From Olleya sp. Hel_I_94 (GTDB lineage Bacteria > Bacteroidota > Bacteroidia > Flavobacteriales > Flavobacteriaceae), in assembly GCF_007827365.1 (NCBI RefSeq), contig NZ_VISI01000002.1, positions 1,431,001-1,495,000 on the forward strand: DNA of 64,000 nucleotides. The letters run 5' to 3'. The position numbers were made by a program, and so were the translations under genes. Under the pieces are notes generated by a model. That model did not search any database. It was given only the letters and a program-made list of their open reading frames with translations, and was not told the DNA's origin. Positions within the stretch are counted from its first letter, which is position 1, and each line of letters opens with the position of its first letter. Shown piece after piece: positions 17,341 through 24,565 of the stretch.

Positions 17341-18777
17341 ATGAAGATTCAAAACTACATTAACGGAGCATTCCATAATCCATTGCAAGACCTTTGGATA
17401 GACAATTACAATCCTAGTAATGGAGAAGTTTACGGACAAATTCCAAACTCGTCAAAAGAGGATGTAGAAAACGCATATATCGCTGCAAAATCAGCTTTTC
17501 CAAGTTGGTCACAAACTAGTATAGAAGTGCGTAGTAGAATATTAATAAAGATTTCAGAGTTACTAGAAGCTAACTTACAACGCTTCGCAGAAGCCGAAAG
17601 TAAAGACAACGGAAAACCGATTAGCTTAGCAAAAGCAGTAGATATACCAAGAGCAGCAAGTAACTTTCGTTTTTTCGGGAATGCCATAACACAATTTGCC
17701 AGCGAAAGTCACGAAAGCATTGGACAAGCCATAAATTACACCTTACGTCAACCCATTGGTGTTGTAGGTTGTATTTCTCCTTGGAACCTTCCACTCTATT
17801 TATTTACATGGAAAATCGCTCCAGCAATTGCAGCGGGAAACTGCGTCGTTGCCAAACCAAGCGAAATCACTCCAATGACTGCTTATTTATTGGGCGAGAT
17901 TTGTAACCAAGCAGGCCTTCCAAAAGGTGTTTTAAATATTGTACATGGTTTAGGAGGATCTACTGGACAAGCCATTATTGAGCACGAAGACATAAAAGCA
18001 ATCAGTTTTACAGGAGGAACAGCTACAGGAGCACATATTGCTAAAGTAGCAGCTCCAATGTTTAAAAAACTATCGTTAGAATTAGGCGGTAAAAACCCAA
18101 ATATCATTTTTGCAGATTGCGATTATGACGATATGTTAGACACAACAGTACGTTCATCATTTGCTAATCAAGGTCAGATTTGTTTATGCGGAAGCAGAAT
18201 CTTTGTAGAAGCTTCTATCTATGAAAAATTCAAGAAAGATTTTGTTGCAAAAGTAAAGGCTTTAAAAGTTGGTCATCCATCTGAAGCATCCACAAATATT
18301 GGAGCATTAGTATCCAAACCACATTTAGAAAAAGTAAAAGAATATATAAATATCGCTAAAGCGGAAAACGGAACAATCCTTTGTGGTGGAAATGAAGTCA
18401 CTGTAAAAGGTTATGAAAACGGTTACTATTTAGAACCAACAGTTATTGAAGTACCAAATGATGACTGCAGAGTCAATCAAGAAGAAATTTTTGGACCTGT
18501 AGTTACTATTATGCCATTTAAAACAGAAGACGAAGTATTACTAATGGCAAACAAAGTAAAGTACGGTTTATCAGCTACACTGTGGACCAACAACCTAAAA
18601 CGCACCATGCGCATGAGTAACCAATTACAAGCCGGAATAGTTTGGGTTAACACGTGGATGATGCGTGATTTACGAACGCCTTTTGGCGGTGTAAAAGCTT
18701 CTGGTGTTGGACGCGAAGGTGGTTTTGAAGCCTTACGCTTTTTTACTGAAGCTAAGAATGTTTGTATAAAATATTAG
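17341..18777 (+). CDS. amnC: 2-aminomuconate 6-semialdehyde dehydrogenase (aldehyde dehydrogenase family)
   Basis: NAD-dependent aldehyde dehydrogenase of 478 residues. The catalytic cysteine is C281 in GQICLCGS and the general base is E247 in LELGGKNP. The cofactor motif is ISPWNLPLYLFTWKIAPA (about 142-160), and FTGGTATG occurs at about 220. It most resembles the 2-aminomuconic/2-hydroxymuconic semialdehyde class, which oxidises the product of ACMS decarboxylase to 2-aminomuconate. It begins at the base after the deaminase stop. After it the operon is interrupted by the GIY-YIG element before the SDR gene. Confidence 0.9.
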   Translation: MKIQNYINGAFHNPLQDLWIDNYNPSNGEVYGQIPNSSKEDVENAYIAAKSAFPSWSQTSIEVRSRILIKISELLEANLQRFAEAESKDNGKPISLAKAVDIPRAASNFRFFGNAITQFASESHESIGQAINYTLRQPIGVVGCISPWNLPLYLFTWKIAPAIAAGNCVVAKPSEITPMTAYLLGEICNQAGLPKGVLNIVHGLGGSTGQAIIEHEDIKAISFTGGTATGAHIAKVAAPMFKKLSLELGGKNPNIIFADCDYDDMLDTTVRSSFANQGQICLCGSRIFVEASIYEKFKKDFVAKVKALKVGHPSEASTNIGALVSKPHLEKVKEYINIAKAENGTILCGGNEVTVKGYENGYYLEPTVIEVPNDDCRVNQEEIFGPVVTIMPFKTEDEVLLMANKVKYGLSATLWTNNLKRTMRMSNQLQAGIVWVNTWMMRDLRTPFGGVKASGVGREGGFEALRFFTEAKNVCIKY

Positions 18778-18847
18778 TTCACAAGAAAGTGGGAATCTTA
18801 TAAATTGAAAACTAAAAGTCTCCTCGAGCACAGTCGAGAGGTTTACT

Positions 18848-19168
18848 ATGAAATCTTATTTTGTTTACATACTACAATGTTCTGATAATTTAACCTATAC
18901 AGGAGTTACGAATAACATTTCCAGAAGATTTGAAGAGCACCAAAATGGATTAAACAAAAATTGTTTTACTTTTAAAAGAAGACCATTAAAGTTAATTTTT
19001 CATCAAGAATTTAACGATATTGAACAAGCAATATTTTTTGAAAAGAAAATAAAAAAGTGGAGTGCAAAAAAGAAATATGCATTAGCTAATGGTGAATTTG
19101 ATTTATTACAAATTTTAACAGAATGCAGAAATGCTAGTCATTCAAAATATAATCCAGATAGCGAGTAA
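18848..19168 (+). CDS. GIY-YIG family nuclease
   Basis: Small single-domain endonuclease of the UvrC N-terminal/GIY-YIG type (106 residues). The motif is YVYILQCSDNLTYTGVTNN (Y-V-Y ... Y-T-G, the YIG part read as YTG), then the conserved arginine R27 in ISRRFEEHQNG, and the metal-ligand glutamate in FFEKKIKKW. The body after about residue 85 is not conserved-looking. The gene sits between repeated palindromes and ends exactly where an inverted palindrome begins. A homing-like or repair role is possible; no DNA target is known. Confidence 0.85.
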   Translation: MKSYFVYILQCSDNLTYTGVTNNISRRFEEHQNGLNKNCFTFKRRPLKLIFHQEFNDIEQAIFFEKKIKKWSAKKKYALANGEFDLLQILTECRNASHSKYNPDSE

Positions 19169-19188
19169 GGTCTCGACTGCGCTCGACC
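19169..19188. repeat. Inverted copy of the TCGAG palindrome
   Basis: GGTCTCGACTGCGCTCGACC, an imperfect palindrome, is the reverse-complement form of the core found in both flanking direct repeats (18822-18841 and 19229-19248). Confidence 0.8.
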
Positions 19189-19267
19189 AGACATAAAACA
19201 CAAAATATAAATTGAAACAAGATTGTCTCCTCGAGCGCAGTCGAGAGGTTACAAAAGAACTTAGAAT

Positions 19268-20050
19268 ATGAACTTAAAATTAAACAATAAATACGCATTA
19301 GTTTGCGGAAGCACAGCAGGAATAGGAAAAGCAACCGCTTTAGCATTAGCTGAAGAAGGTGTACAAGTAACACTTATTGCTAGAAATGAAGACAAGTTAA
19401 AATCAACGCTAACTGAGTTACCTCAACATAGAAATCACGATTATATAGTTGCCGATTTTTCTAACCCGAAGGAATTAAAAGAAAAGGTAGAAGCGTATAT
19501 AAAAGACAATCATGGGTTTCATGTATTGGTAAATAATACAGGTGGACCAAAAGGAGGACCAGTATTTTCGGCAAATGTAGACGAATTTGAAGCTGCTTTT
19601 ACTCAGCATTTAAAATGTAATCACGTGTTAGCACAAGCAGTGGTTCCGTTTATGAAAAGTGAAGGCTTTGGAAGAATTATAAATGTAATTTCTACATCAG
19701 TAAAACAACCCTTAGACGGTCTTGGAGTGAGTAATACCATTCGTGGTGCTGTTGCCAATTGGAGTAAAACATTGGCTAATGAGCTTGGTCAATTTGGTAT
19801 TACTGTAAATAATGTATTACCAGGCGCAACAGGTACCGATCGCTTGGCTGAAATTATTAAAAATAAATCTGCTAAATCAGGAAATACAGAAGAAGAATCT
19901 GCAAATGCTATGAAAAGTGCTGTGCCTGCAAAACGTTTTGCCAAGCCTGAAGAATTGGCTGACGCAATTACATTTTTAGCAAGTGAACGTGCTAGTTATA
20001 TTAACGGAATTAATCTTCCGGTTGATGGCGGAAGAACAAAGAGTTTATAA
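19268..20050 (+). CDS. Atypical short-chain dehydrogenase/reductase in the kyn operon
   Basis: SDR fold of 260 residues with the cofactor glycine motif G14-STA-GIG20 and a changed NNAG motif (VNNTGGPKGG). The active site is non-canonical. The catalytic YxxxK is replaced by S155-NTI-R159, while S142-T-S144 still occupies the serine position, and KTLANELGQFGITVNNVLPG follows as usual. This matches the beta-ketoacyl-reductase-like SDR subgroup recorded as lacking the standard tetrad (cd05344, from memory). Its position between the aminomuconate dehydrogenase and the dioxygenase suggests a step after 2-aminomuconate, possibly reduction, but the reaction is not established. Confidence 0.85.
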   Translation: MNLKLNNKYALVCGSTAGIGKATALALAEEGVQVTLIARNEDKLKSTLTELPQHRNHDYIVADFSNPKELKEKVEAYIKDNHGFHVLVNNTGGPKGGPVFSANVDEFEAAFTQHLKCNHVLAQAVVPFMKSEGFGRIINVISTSVKQPLDGLGVSNTIRGAVANWSKTLANELGQFGITVNNVLPGATGTDRLAEIIKNKSAKSGNTEEESANAMKSAVPAKRFAKPEELADAITFLASERASYINGINLPVDGGRTKSL

Positions 20051-20060
20051 TTCCATCTAT

Positions 20061-20102
20061 CATTGCGAGATTTTTTTCTTTTTAAAAAATCGTGGCAATC
20101 TG
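20061..20102. repeat. Palindromic intergenic repeat (CATTGCGAG type)
   Basis: ATTGCGAGATTTTTT near 20062 pairs imperfectly with AAAAAATCGTGGCAAT near 20085-20100. It resembles degenerate copies of the CATTGCGAGG...CGCGGCAATCT palindromes dispersed in many Bacteroidota genomes. No gene is seen in 20051-20280. Confidence 0.55.
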
Positions 20103-20138
20103 TTCAATTATCACTAATTTTATTGAATTGATAAATTT

Positions 20139-20267
20139 GCGTTAAGGATTACTCACAGATTAATATTTTAAAATATTGATTTCGTGAACCTAAAGGTTTG
20201 AAAGGTTTGTTTGAGCTCCTCGTAGAGAGCGAGCCTTGAAAGCCTGACCCTATTTAGGGAAACGCCC
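20139..20267 (-). repeat. GGGCGTT-type structured repeat, copy 1
   Basis: Read on the minus strand it begins GGGCGTTTCCCTA, includes a CCCTA-TT-TAGGG hairpin (20248-20259) and GGGTCAGGCTTTC, and ends AACGC, so GCGTT/AACGC can close the whole element. Copy 2 at 30722-30810 has the same ends (GGGCGTTACC ... AACGC). It resembles a dispersed flavobacterial intergenic element; the strand given is a reading choice. Confidence 0.6.
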
Positions 20268-20280
20268 AAAATATTATAAT

Positions 20281-20817
20281 ATGAGTAAATTATTTCCACC
20301 TATAAATTTTAAAGCTTGGATTGAGGAAAATAGACATCTTTTAAAGCCACCAGTTGGTAACAAAGTGGTTTGGAAGGATGGTGATTTTATTGTTATGGTT
20401 GTTGGTGGACCAAATAATAGAAAGGATTACCATTACAACGAAACACCTGAATTTTTCCATCAAATTGAAGGTGATATTATCTTAAAAGTTATTGAAGATG
20501 GTGTCCCAAAAGACATTCATATTAAAGAAGGTGAAATATTTTTATTACCACCAAAAGTACCACACTCGCCACAACGTGGTGCAAATACAGTTGGTTTAGT
20601 CATTGAATACCCAAGAGAAAAAGGTGTGCAAGATGCTTTACTTTGGTTTTGTGAAAATTGCACAACTAAATTGTATGAAGAAGATTTTACAGTAAAAAAT
20701 ATCGAAACTGATATGCCAAAAATATTCGATAAATATTATGGCGATTTAGACAAGCGTACATGCCCAAACTGCTCGGCTATCATGCAACCACCCCAAAAGG
20801 TCAAGCTAGAAAAGTAG
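20281..20817 (+). CDS. nbaC: 3-hydroxyanthranilate 3,4-dioxygenase
   Basis: Cupin dioxygenase opening the ring of 3-hydroxyanthranilate to 2-amino-3-carboxymuconate semialdehyde (ACMS). The catalytic iron ligands are H51, E57 and H95, and the substrate arginines R47 and R99 are all in place. The C-terminal rubredoxin-like iron site of bacterial enzymes is intact, with C124-x2-C127 and C161-x2-C164. Length 178 is typical. It is separated from the SDR gene by 230 bases of repeats and from the decarboxylase by another repeat, but the order and strand fit one catabolic unit. Confidence 0.96.
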   Translation: MSKLFPPINFKAWIEENRHLLKPPVGNKVVWKDGDFIVMVVGGPNNRKDYHYNETPEFFHQIEGDIILKVIEDGVPKDIHIKEGEIFLLPPKVPHSPQRGANTVGLVIEYPREKGVQDALLWFCENCTTKLYEEDFTVKNIETDMPKIFDKYYGDLDKRTCPNCSAIMQPPQKVKLEK

Positions 20818-20875
20818 TTCGCATAAGAATCAAAGTCGGGATTAAAAATAACAATAGCTTAATTGAAAGTCCCCA

Positions 20876-21060
20876 ATCAATTTGTAAAATTGAACGCCAA
20901 GGCGAAGAATAGATAAAGAAAAGCTTCGAGATCAGGAGAACTATGTTCGACGCGAAGTTTTCGTATCGATTTTCAGTTTAAAACTGAAAAATTCCTTGGC
21001 TTGGACGTCTTTTTTTGGTTCGTTTTTTGAACAAGCAAAAAATGAATAGAATAAATAATT
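20876..21060. repeat. Structured intergenic repeat, copy B
   Basis: Collinear with copy A (16701-16887). The main stem is GAAAAGCTTCG (20919-20929) with CGAAGTTTTC (20953-20962): the pairs that are C-G in copy A are T-A here, so pairing is kept while sequence changes. The outer GCCAAGG (about 20896) can pair with CCTTGGC (20994-21000). No coding frame is visible in 20818-21105. Confidence 0.8.
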
Positions 21061-21105
21061 TAAGACACAAATTGCCGCATCTAAAGACCAGCAATAACAA
21101 AACAT

Positions 21106-22191
21106 ATGGAAAAACGCAAACTTAGAATTAACGGTCACTCCCACTTATTGCCATATCCAGAGGAAATCCCTCAGTTTATGCAAGACAAAGAAATTTTTTG
21201 GGTCGATAAAGACCGAAAATTTATGCTTCAAAAAGATTGGAACAGACCAATTACTGATTCTAGTTTCTTTTTAGATGAAAAACTAGCTTGGATGGAACGT
21301 TTTAAAATTGACCATGCAGTCGTTTTAAATTTATCACAATTATATGGTAATGGTTTGCGTGTGGAAGAAATGAAGCAAGCGCTTAAATTTCAGAACGATT
21401 TTAATGCCAAAGTACAACGCGAAAACCCAAGTAAATTTACTTGCGGTTTTGTAGTACATCCTGGTTTTGTTAGAGGAGCCTGCTGGGAAATTGAGCGTTG
21501 TGTGGAAGAATTAGGTATGCAATTATTATGTTTACCAACCCACTACATGGATACTATAGGAACGTGGCGTTGTATTTTTGATGAAGAAAACGAGCCTATT
21601 TTTGAAATGGCCAACAAGTATAATCTAGCTGTAGAAATCCATCCTTACGATGGTGAAAAGTTTATAAAACTAGAAAACACCTCTTGGCGTTTTCATTTAA
21701 TATGGATGTTGGCACAATGTGCAGATGCGTACCACTTTTTAACATTAAATGGTTATCAAGATAAGTACCCAAATATGCGTACTTGTTTTGCGCATGGTGG
21801 ACAATTAGCACAAATAAACTTAGGACGACGTATCCAAGGTTTTGATGGTAGACCCGATTTATTTGAAGGAAAAAGTCACCCAAGAAAAGCGGTTGGACAT
21901 AAAAACATCTTTTTTGACACTTTAGTACACGATACTGGTGGATTAGATTTATTATTAAAAAATCAAGGTTCTAAACAGGTGTTAATGGGACTTGATGATC
22001 CTTATCCTTTAGGGGAAATGGAAAGCGAGAAACAAAGCTCGTACCCTGGAAAAATTTTAGATTTAGCCATAGACCGAAAAATCATTACAGAAACAGAACG
22101 TGATGCTATTTGGGAAGACAACGTAATCCAATGGTTATGTGGAGATGACCAAGCTGCTAAAGACAAACTTGTTAAACGTATTTTAGGATAA
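21106..22191 (+). CDS. nbaD: 2-amino-3-carboxymuconate-6-semialdehyde decarboxylase (ACMSD)
   Basis: Zinc amidohydrolase-fold decarboxylase that removes CO2 from ACMS to give 2-aminomuconate semialdehyde, keeping flux away from quinolinate. The metal HxH is H11/H13 in INGHSHLLP. Further motifs are the histidine in AVEIHPYDGEK, CFAHGGQ, and the aspartate in MGLDDPYPLG. At 361 residues it is slightly longer than well-studied bacterial ACMSDs. The next small gene starts at the last base of its stop codon (TAATG). It supplies the substrate for the dehydrogenase upstream at 17341. Confidence 0.93.
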   Translation: MEKRKLRINGHSHLLPYPEEIPQFMQDKEIFWVDKDRKFMLQKDWNRPITDSSFFLDEKLAWMERFKIDHAVVLNLSQLYGNGLRVEEMKQALKFQNDFNAKVQRENPSKFTCGFVVHPGFVRGACWEIERCVEELGMQLLCLPTHYMDTIGTWRCIFDEENEPIFEMANKYNLAVEIHPYDGEKFIKLENTSWRFHLIWMLAQCADAYHFLTLNGYQDKYPNMRTCFAHGGQLAQINLGRRIQGFDGRPDLFEGKSHPRKAVGHKNIFFDTLVHDTGGLDLLLKNQGSKQVLMGLDDPYPLGEMESEKQSSYPGKILDLAIDRKIITETERDAIWEDNVIQWLCGDDQAAKDKLVKRILG

Positions 22192-22322
22192 TGAAAAAAG
22201 AGTCTTTTTGGGATAGTGTAGCAAACTACATTAAATTTAAAACTATTATTCCACTGATAGTTTTAGCAGTATTACTCATTGTGCTTTTAATAAAATCACT
22301 TTACAACACTATAATAGGTTAA
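22191..22322 (+). CDS. Small single-helix membrane protein (43 residues)
   Basis: ATG at 22191 overlaps the ACMSD stop as TAATG, indicating translational coupling. The product starts MKKESFWDSVANYIKF, then has one strong membrane helix (IIPLIVLAVLLIVLLIKSL) and ends after NTIIG. A basic and aromatic N-terminal flank followed by one helix suggests a small inner-membrane protein. No family is recognised. It lies between the kyn cluster and the O-methyltransferase. Confidence 0.65.
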   Translation: MKKESFWDSVANYIKFKTIIPLIVLAVLLIVLLIKSLYNTIIG

Positions 22323-22331
22323 ACATTATTT

Positions 22332-22973
22332 ATGTACTTTTTACCAGAAAAACTAGACGACTACGTGGTTGCTCACAGTCAAGATGAACCCGAGTTATTG
22401 CAACAATTAACTAGAGAAACGTATCAAAAAATATTACAGCCTATTATGTTGTCAGGACCTTATCAGGGTCGCGTGCTAAGTATGATTTCTAAATTAATTA
22501 GACCAAAATCTGTTTTAGAATTAGGTACTTTTACTGGCTATGCAACACTTTGTTTAGCTGAAGGTTTGCATCCTGAAGGCGAAATACATACTATTGATGT
22601 TAATGAGGAGTTGGAAGATTTTCAGCGTAAATATTTTGATAAATCAGAATTTGGACAGCAAATACATCAGCATTTAGGAAGCGCAATTGATATACTTCCA
22701 AAGCTAGACAAATCTTTTGATTTGGTATTTATTGATGCTGACAAACCTAACTACGTTAATTATTTTCATTTAATAATAGATAAATTAAGACCTGGCGGAA
22801 TCATATTATCTGACAATGTTTTATGGCACGGGAAAGTAGTTGAACCAGTGGATCCAAAAGACGTTTCTACCAATGCTGTTTTAGAGTTTAATACACTTTT
22901 AAAAGAAGACCCAAGAATAGAAACCGTTTTATTACCTATTAGAGATGGCTTAACTATTAGCCGAAAAATATAA
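22332..22973 (+). CDS. Class I SAM-dependent O-methyltransferase
   Basis: Family of catechol/caffeoyl-CoA-type O-methyltransferases, 213 residues. Motif I is LELGTFTGYATLCLAEGL (about 60-77), the acidic ribose contact is TIDVNEE, and the metal/catalytic region is FIDADKPNYVNYF (about 135) followed by LSDNVLWHGKV. These are the divalent-metal-dependent enzymes acting on vicinal hydroxyls; the native substrate is unknown. It follows the kyn cluster on the same strand after 9 bases, so it might be co-transcribed. Confidence 0.9.
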   Translation: MYFLPEKLDDYVVAHSQDEPELLQQLTRETYQKILQPIMLSGPYQGRVLSMISKLIRPKSVLELGTFTGYATLCLAEGLHPEGEIHTIDVNEELEDFQRKYFDKSEFGQQIHQHLGSAIDILPKLDKSFDLVFIDADKPNYVNYFHLIIDKLRPGGIILSDNVLWHGKVVEPVDPKDVSTNAVLEFNTLLKEDPRIETVLLPIRDGLTISRKI

Positions 22974-22981
22974 TATTACTA

Positions 22982-23761
22982 ATGAGTAAATTAGATATAA
23001 GAACCGTTGATGTTACACAATACATCACTCCTCTAAGAGAAGGTGGTTCTTTACCTGCTATTGTAAAAGCAGATGACGACTTTTTATACGTTTTAAAGTT
23101 TAGAGGTGCAGGACAAGGAAAAAAAGCATTAATTGCCGAATTTATTGGAGGCGAATTAGCAAGAGCTATTGGGTTAAAAGTACCAGAGTTGGTTTTTATG
23201 AATTTGGATGACTCGTTTAGCAAAACAGAACCAGATGAAGAAATACAAGACTTACTTAAGTTTAGCGTAGGTTTAAACCTAGGACTACATTATTTAAGTG
23301 GTAGTATAACCTTTGATCCTTTGGCATCCGTTGCAGATCCTTTGACAGCATCCAAAGTAGTATTATTAGATAGCATTATTAGTAATATTGACAGAACAGT
23401 TAAAAACCCTAATGTACTTAATTGGAATAAAGAGTTATGGGTTATTGATAATGGAGCAAGTTTTTATTTTCATCATAATTGGGAGACTTGGGAGAATCAT
23501 TTAACCAGAACATTTCCATTAATTAAAGATCATGTTTTATTAGATCGTGCTTCAAAATTTGATGAAGCATCGCAACAAATTATTGAAAAATTAAGTTTAA
23601 ATACTATTGACACTATAATTAATACCATACCTGAAGATTGGCTAATAAATGAGTCTGACACTTTTACGCCAAACCAAATGAAAGCTGCTTACAAAACGTA
23701 TTTAAACTCCAGACTTGAAAAGATTAACTTACTAGTTAAAGAAGCTAAAGATGCAAGATAA
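22982..23761 (+). CDS. HipA-like kinase (HipA_2 family)
   Basis: A 259-residue protein with kinase-like landmarks: a glycine-rich loop FRGAGQGKK (about 38-46), IAEFIGGELARAIGLKVPE, a catalytic-loop-like NIDRTVKNPN (about 136-145), and a metal-loop-like LWVIDNGASFYFH (about 150-162) corresponding to DFG. This matches the HipA_2 family (HipA-related kinases without the HipB partner). It overlaps the DUF3037 gene by 11 bases, a pairing seen widely in bacteria. Substrate and purpose are unknown. Such genes are sometimes misnamed aminotransferase; nothing here supports that. Confidence 0.85.
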   Translation: MSKLDIRTVDVTQYITPLREGGSLPAIVKADDDFLYVLKFRGAGQGKKALIAEFIGGELARAIGLKVPELVFMNLDDSFSKTEPDEEIQDLLKFSVGLNLGLHYLSGSITFDPLASVADPLTASKVVLLDSIISNIDRTVKNPNVLNWNKELWVIDNGASFYFHHNWETWENHLTRTFPLIKDHVLLDRASKFDEASQQIIEKLSLNTIDTIINTIPEDWLINESDTFTPNQMKAAYKTYLNSRLEKINLLVKEAKDAR

Positions 23762-24155
23762 AGTTACTTTTGAATACGCGATAATACGTTTAGTACCTAA
23801 AGTAGAACGTGAGGAGTTTTTTAACATTGGTGTTATTTTATTTTCTAAAAGAAAAAAATATCTAGAGGTTAAATTTAAAATAGACGAGGCTAAATTGGCT
23901 GCATTTGCATGCGAACTAAATATAAAAGATCTAAATACATATTTAAAGTCTTGGGACTTAATTTGTAAAGGTGACAAATCTAGCGGAACTATTGGACAGT
24001 TTGAATTATCCGATAGATTTAGATGGTTAGCAGCTTCACGCAGTACAGTAATACAAAGCTCTAAAACTCATTCTGGTATTACAGATAATCCAGAGAAGGA
24101 ATTAGAAGATATTTTTAAAAACTATGTTTTGTGTGAAAGTACTAGCAAAAAATAA
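23751..24155 (+). CDS. DUF3037 family protein, partner of the HipA-like kinase
   Basis: A 134-residue protein with the family signature FEYAIIRLVPKVEREEFFNIGVILF at the N-terminus (quoted by its key parts: YAIIRLVP, EEFFNIGVI). It also has the conserved DRFRWLAASRSTVIQ and HSGIT motifs. The basic and polar motifs near residue 90-110 may be a binding site; no catalytic assignment exists. Start ATG overlaps the kinase stop region by 11 bases, so the two are produced together. Function of the pair is not known to me. Confidence 0.85.
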   Translation: MQDKVTFEYAIIRLVPKVEREEFFNIGVILFSKRKKYLEVKFKIDEAKLAAFACELNIKDLNTYLKSWDLICKGDKSSGTIGQFELSDRFRWLAASRSTVIQSSKTHSGITDNPEKELEDIFKNYVLCESTSKK

Positions 24156-24166
24156 AAACTAACTAT

Positions 24167-24565
24167 ATGGACTTTACTTTATCTATAGAAGAAAACGAAG
24201 ATTTTTTTACTAATAAGATGATTACTTTTGAAAAAAGATACATCCTTCAGCATTACTTTAAAAACAGAATTAAAATAAACGAAGTAGAAAGACGCATATT
24301 AGAAAATTGCCATACTGATGAAATTGAACCTATTGCTCTAATTGGGTATTTACTTGGTGACAAAAGTCCGTTAAACATTTTTAGATTACGACTTGGTTCA
24401 TTTTTTAAAAGTGATTTAGAGTTGGCTAAATGCTGCAAAGATTTAATTACTGAAAAAGATATTAAAGAGGCCGAAGCTATTTTGTTTCATTATGAATATG
24501 AAGAAAACGACCACATAGAGAGACCCATTTTTGAATATTACTACAAACGCCCAAAAACTAATTAG
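24167..24565 (+). CDS. Hypothetical protein after the HipA-like/DUF3037 pair
   Basis: A soluble, acidic, mostly helical 132-residue protein without signal peptide or membrane helix. No family is recognised. Charged stretches (EKRYILQHYFKNRIKINEVE, EYEENDHIERPIFEYYYK) are the only notable feature. It starts 11 bases after DUF3037 and ends directly next to the convergent monooxygenase stop (no gap), so it may be a third member of the kinase operon. Confidence 0.65.
   Translation: MDFTLSIEENEDFFTNKMITFEKRYILQHYFKNRIKINEVERRILENCHTDEIEPIALIGYLLGDKSPLNIFRLRLGSFFKSDLELAKCCKDLITEKDIKEAEAILFHYEYEENDHIERPIFEYYYKRPKTN

Larger units (their letters stand above)
18799..19251 (+). mobile_element. Candidate GIY-YIG nuclease/palindrome element
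   Basis: Two 46-base direct repeats (18799-18844 and 19206-19251) flank the GIY-YIG gene. Both start TATAAATTGAAA and, after 8 diverged bases, continue TCTCCTCGAGC, then CAGTCGAGAGGTT. A third, inverted copy of the palindromic core (19169-19188) starts at the first base after the nuclease stop codon. The unit lies between amnC and the SDR gene in an otherwise tight operon, as an insertion would. Mobility itself is inference. Confidence 0.6.

Noticed and set aside
18799..19251. CRISPR-like array from the repeated palindromes
   Set aside because: Only three copies, one inverted, with a gene between them and no regular spacers.
19134..19373. Minus-strand frame containing LVERSRD
   Set aside because: The peptide is simply the translation of the TCGAG palindrome; the frame runs into the SDR gene on the other strand.
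24253..24438. Minus-strand frame inside the hypothetical gene at 24167
   Set aside because: Short shadow frame; the plus-strand gene fits the operon spacing.
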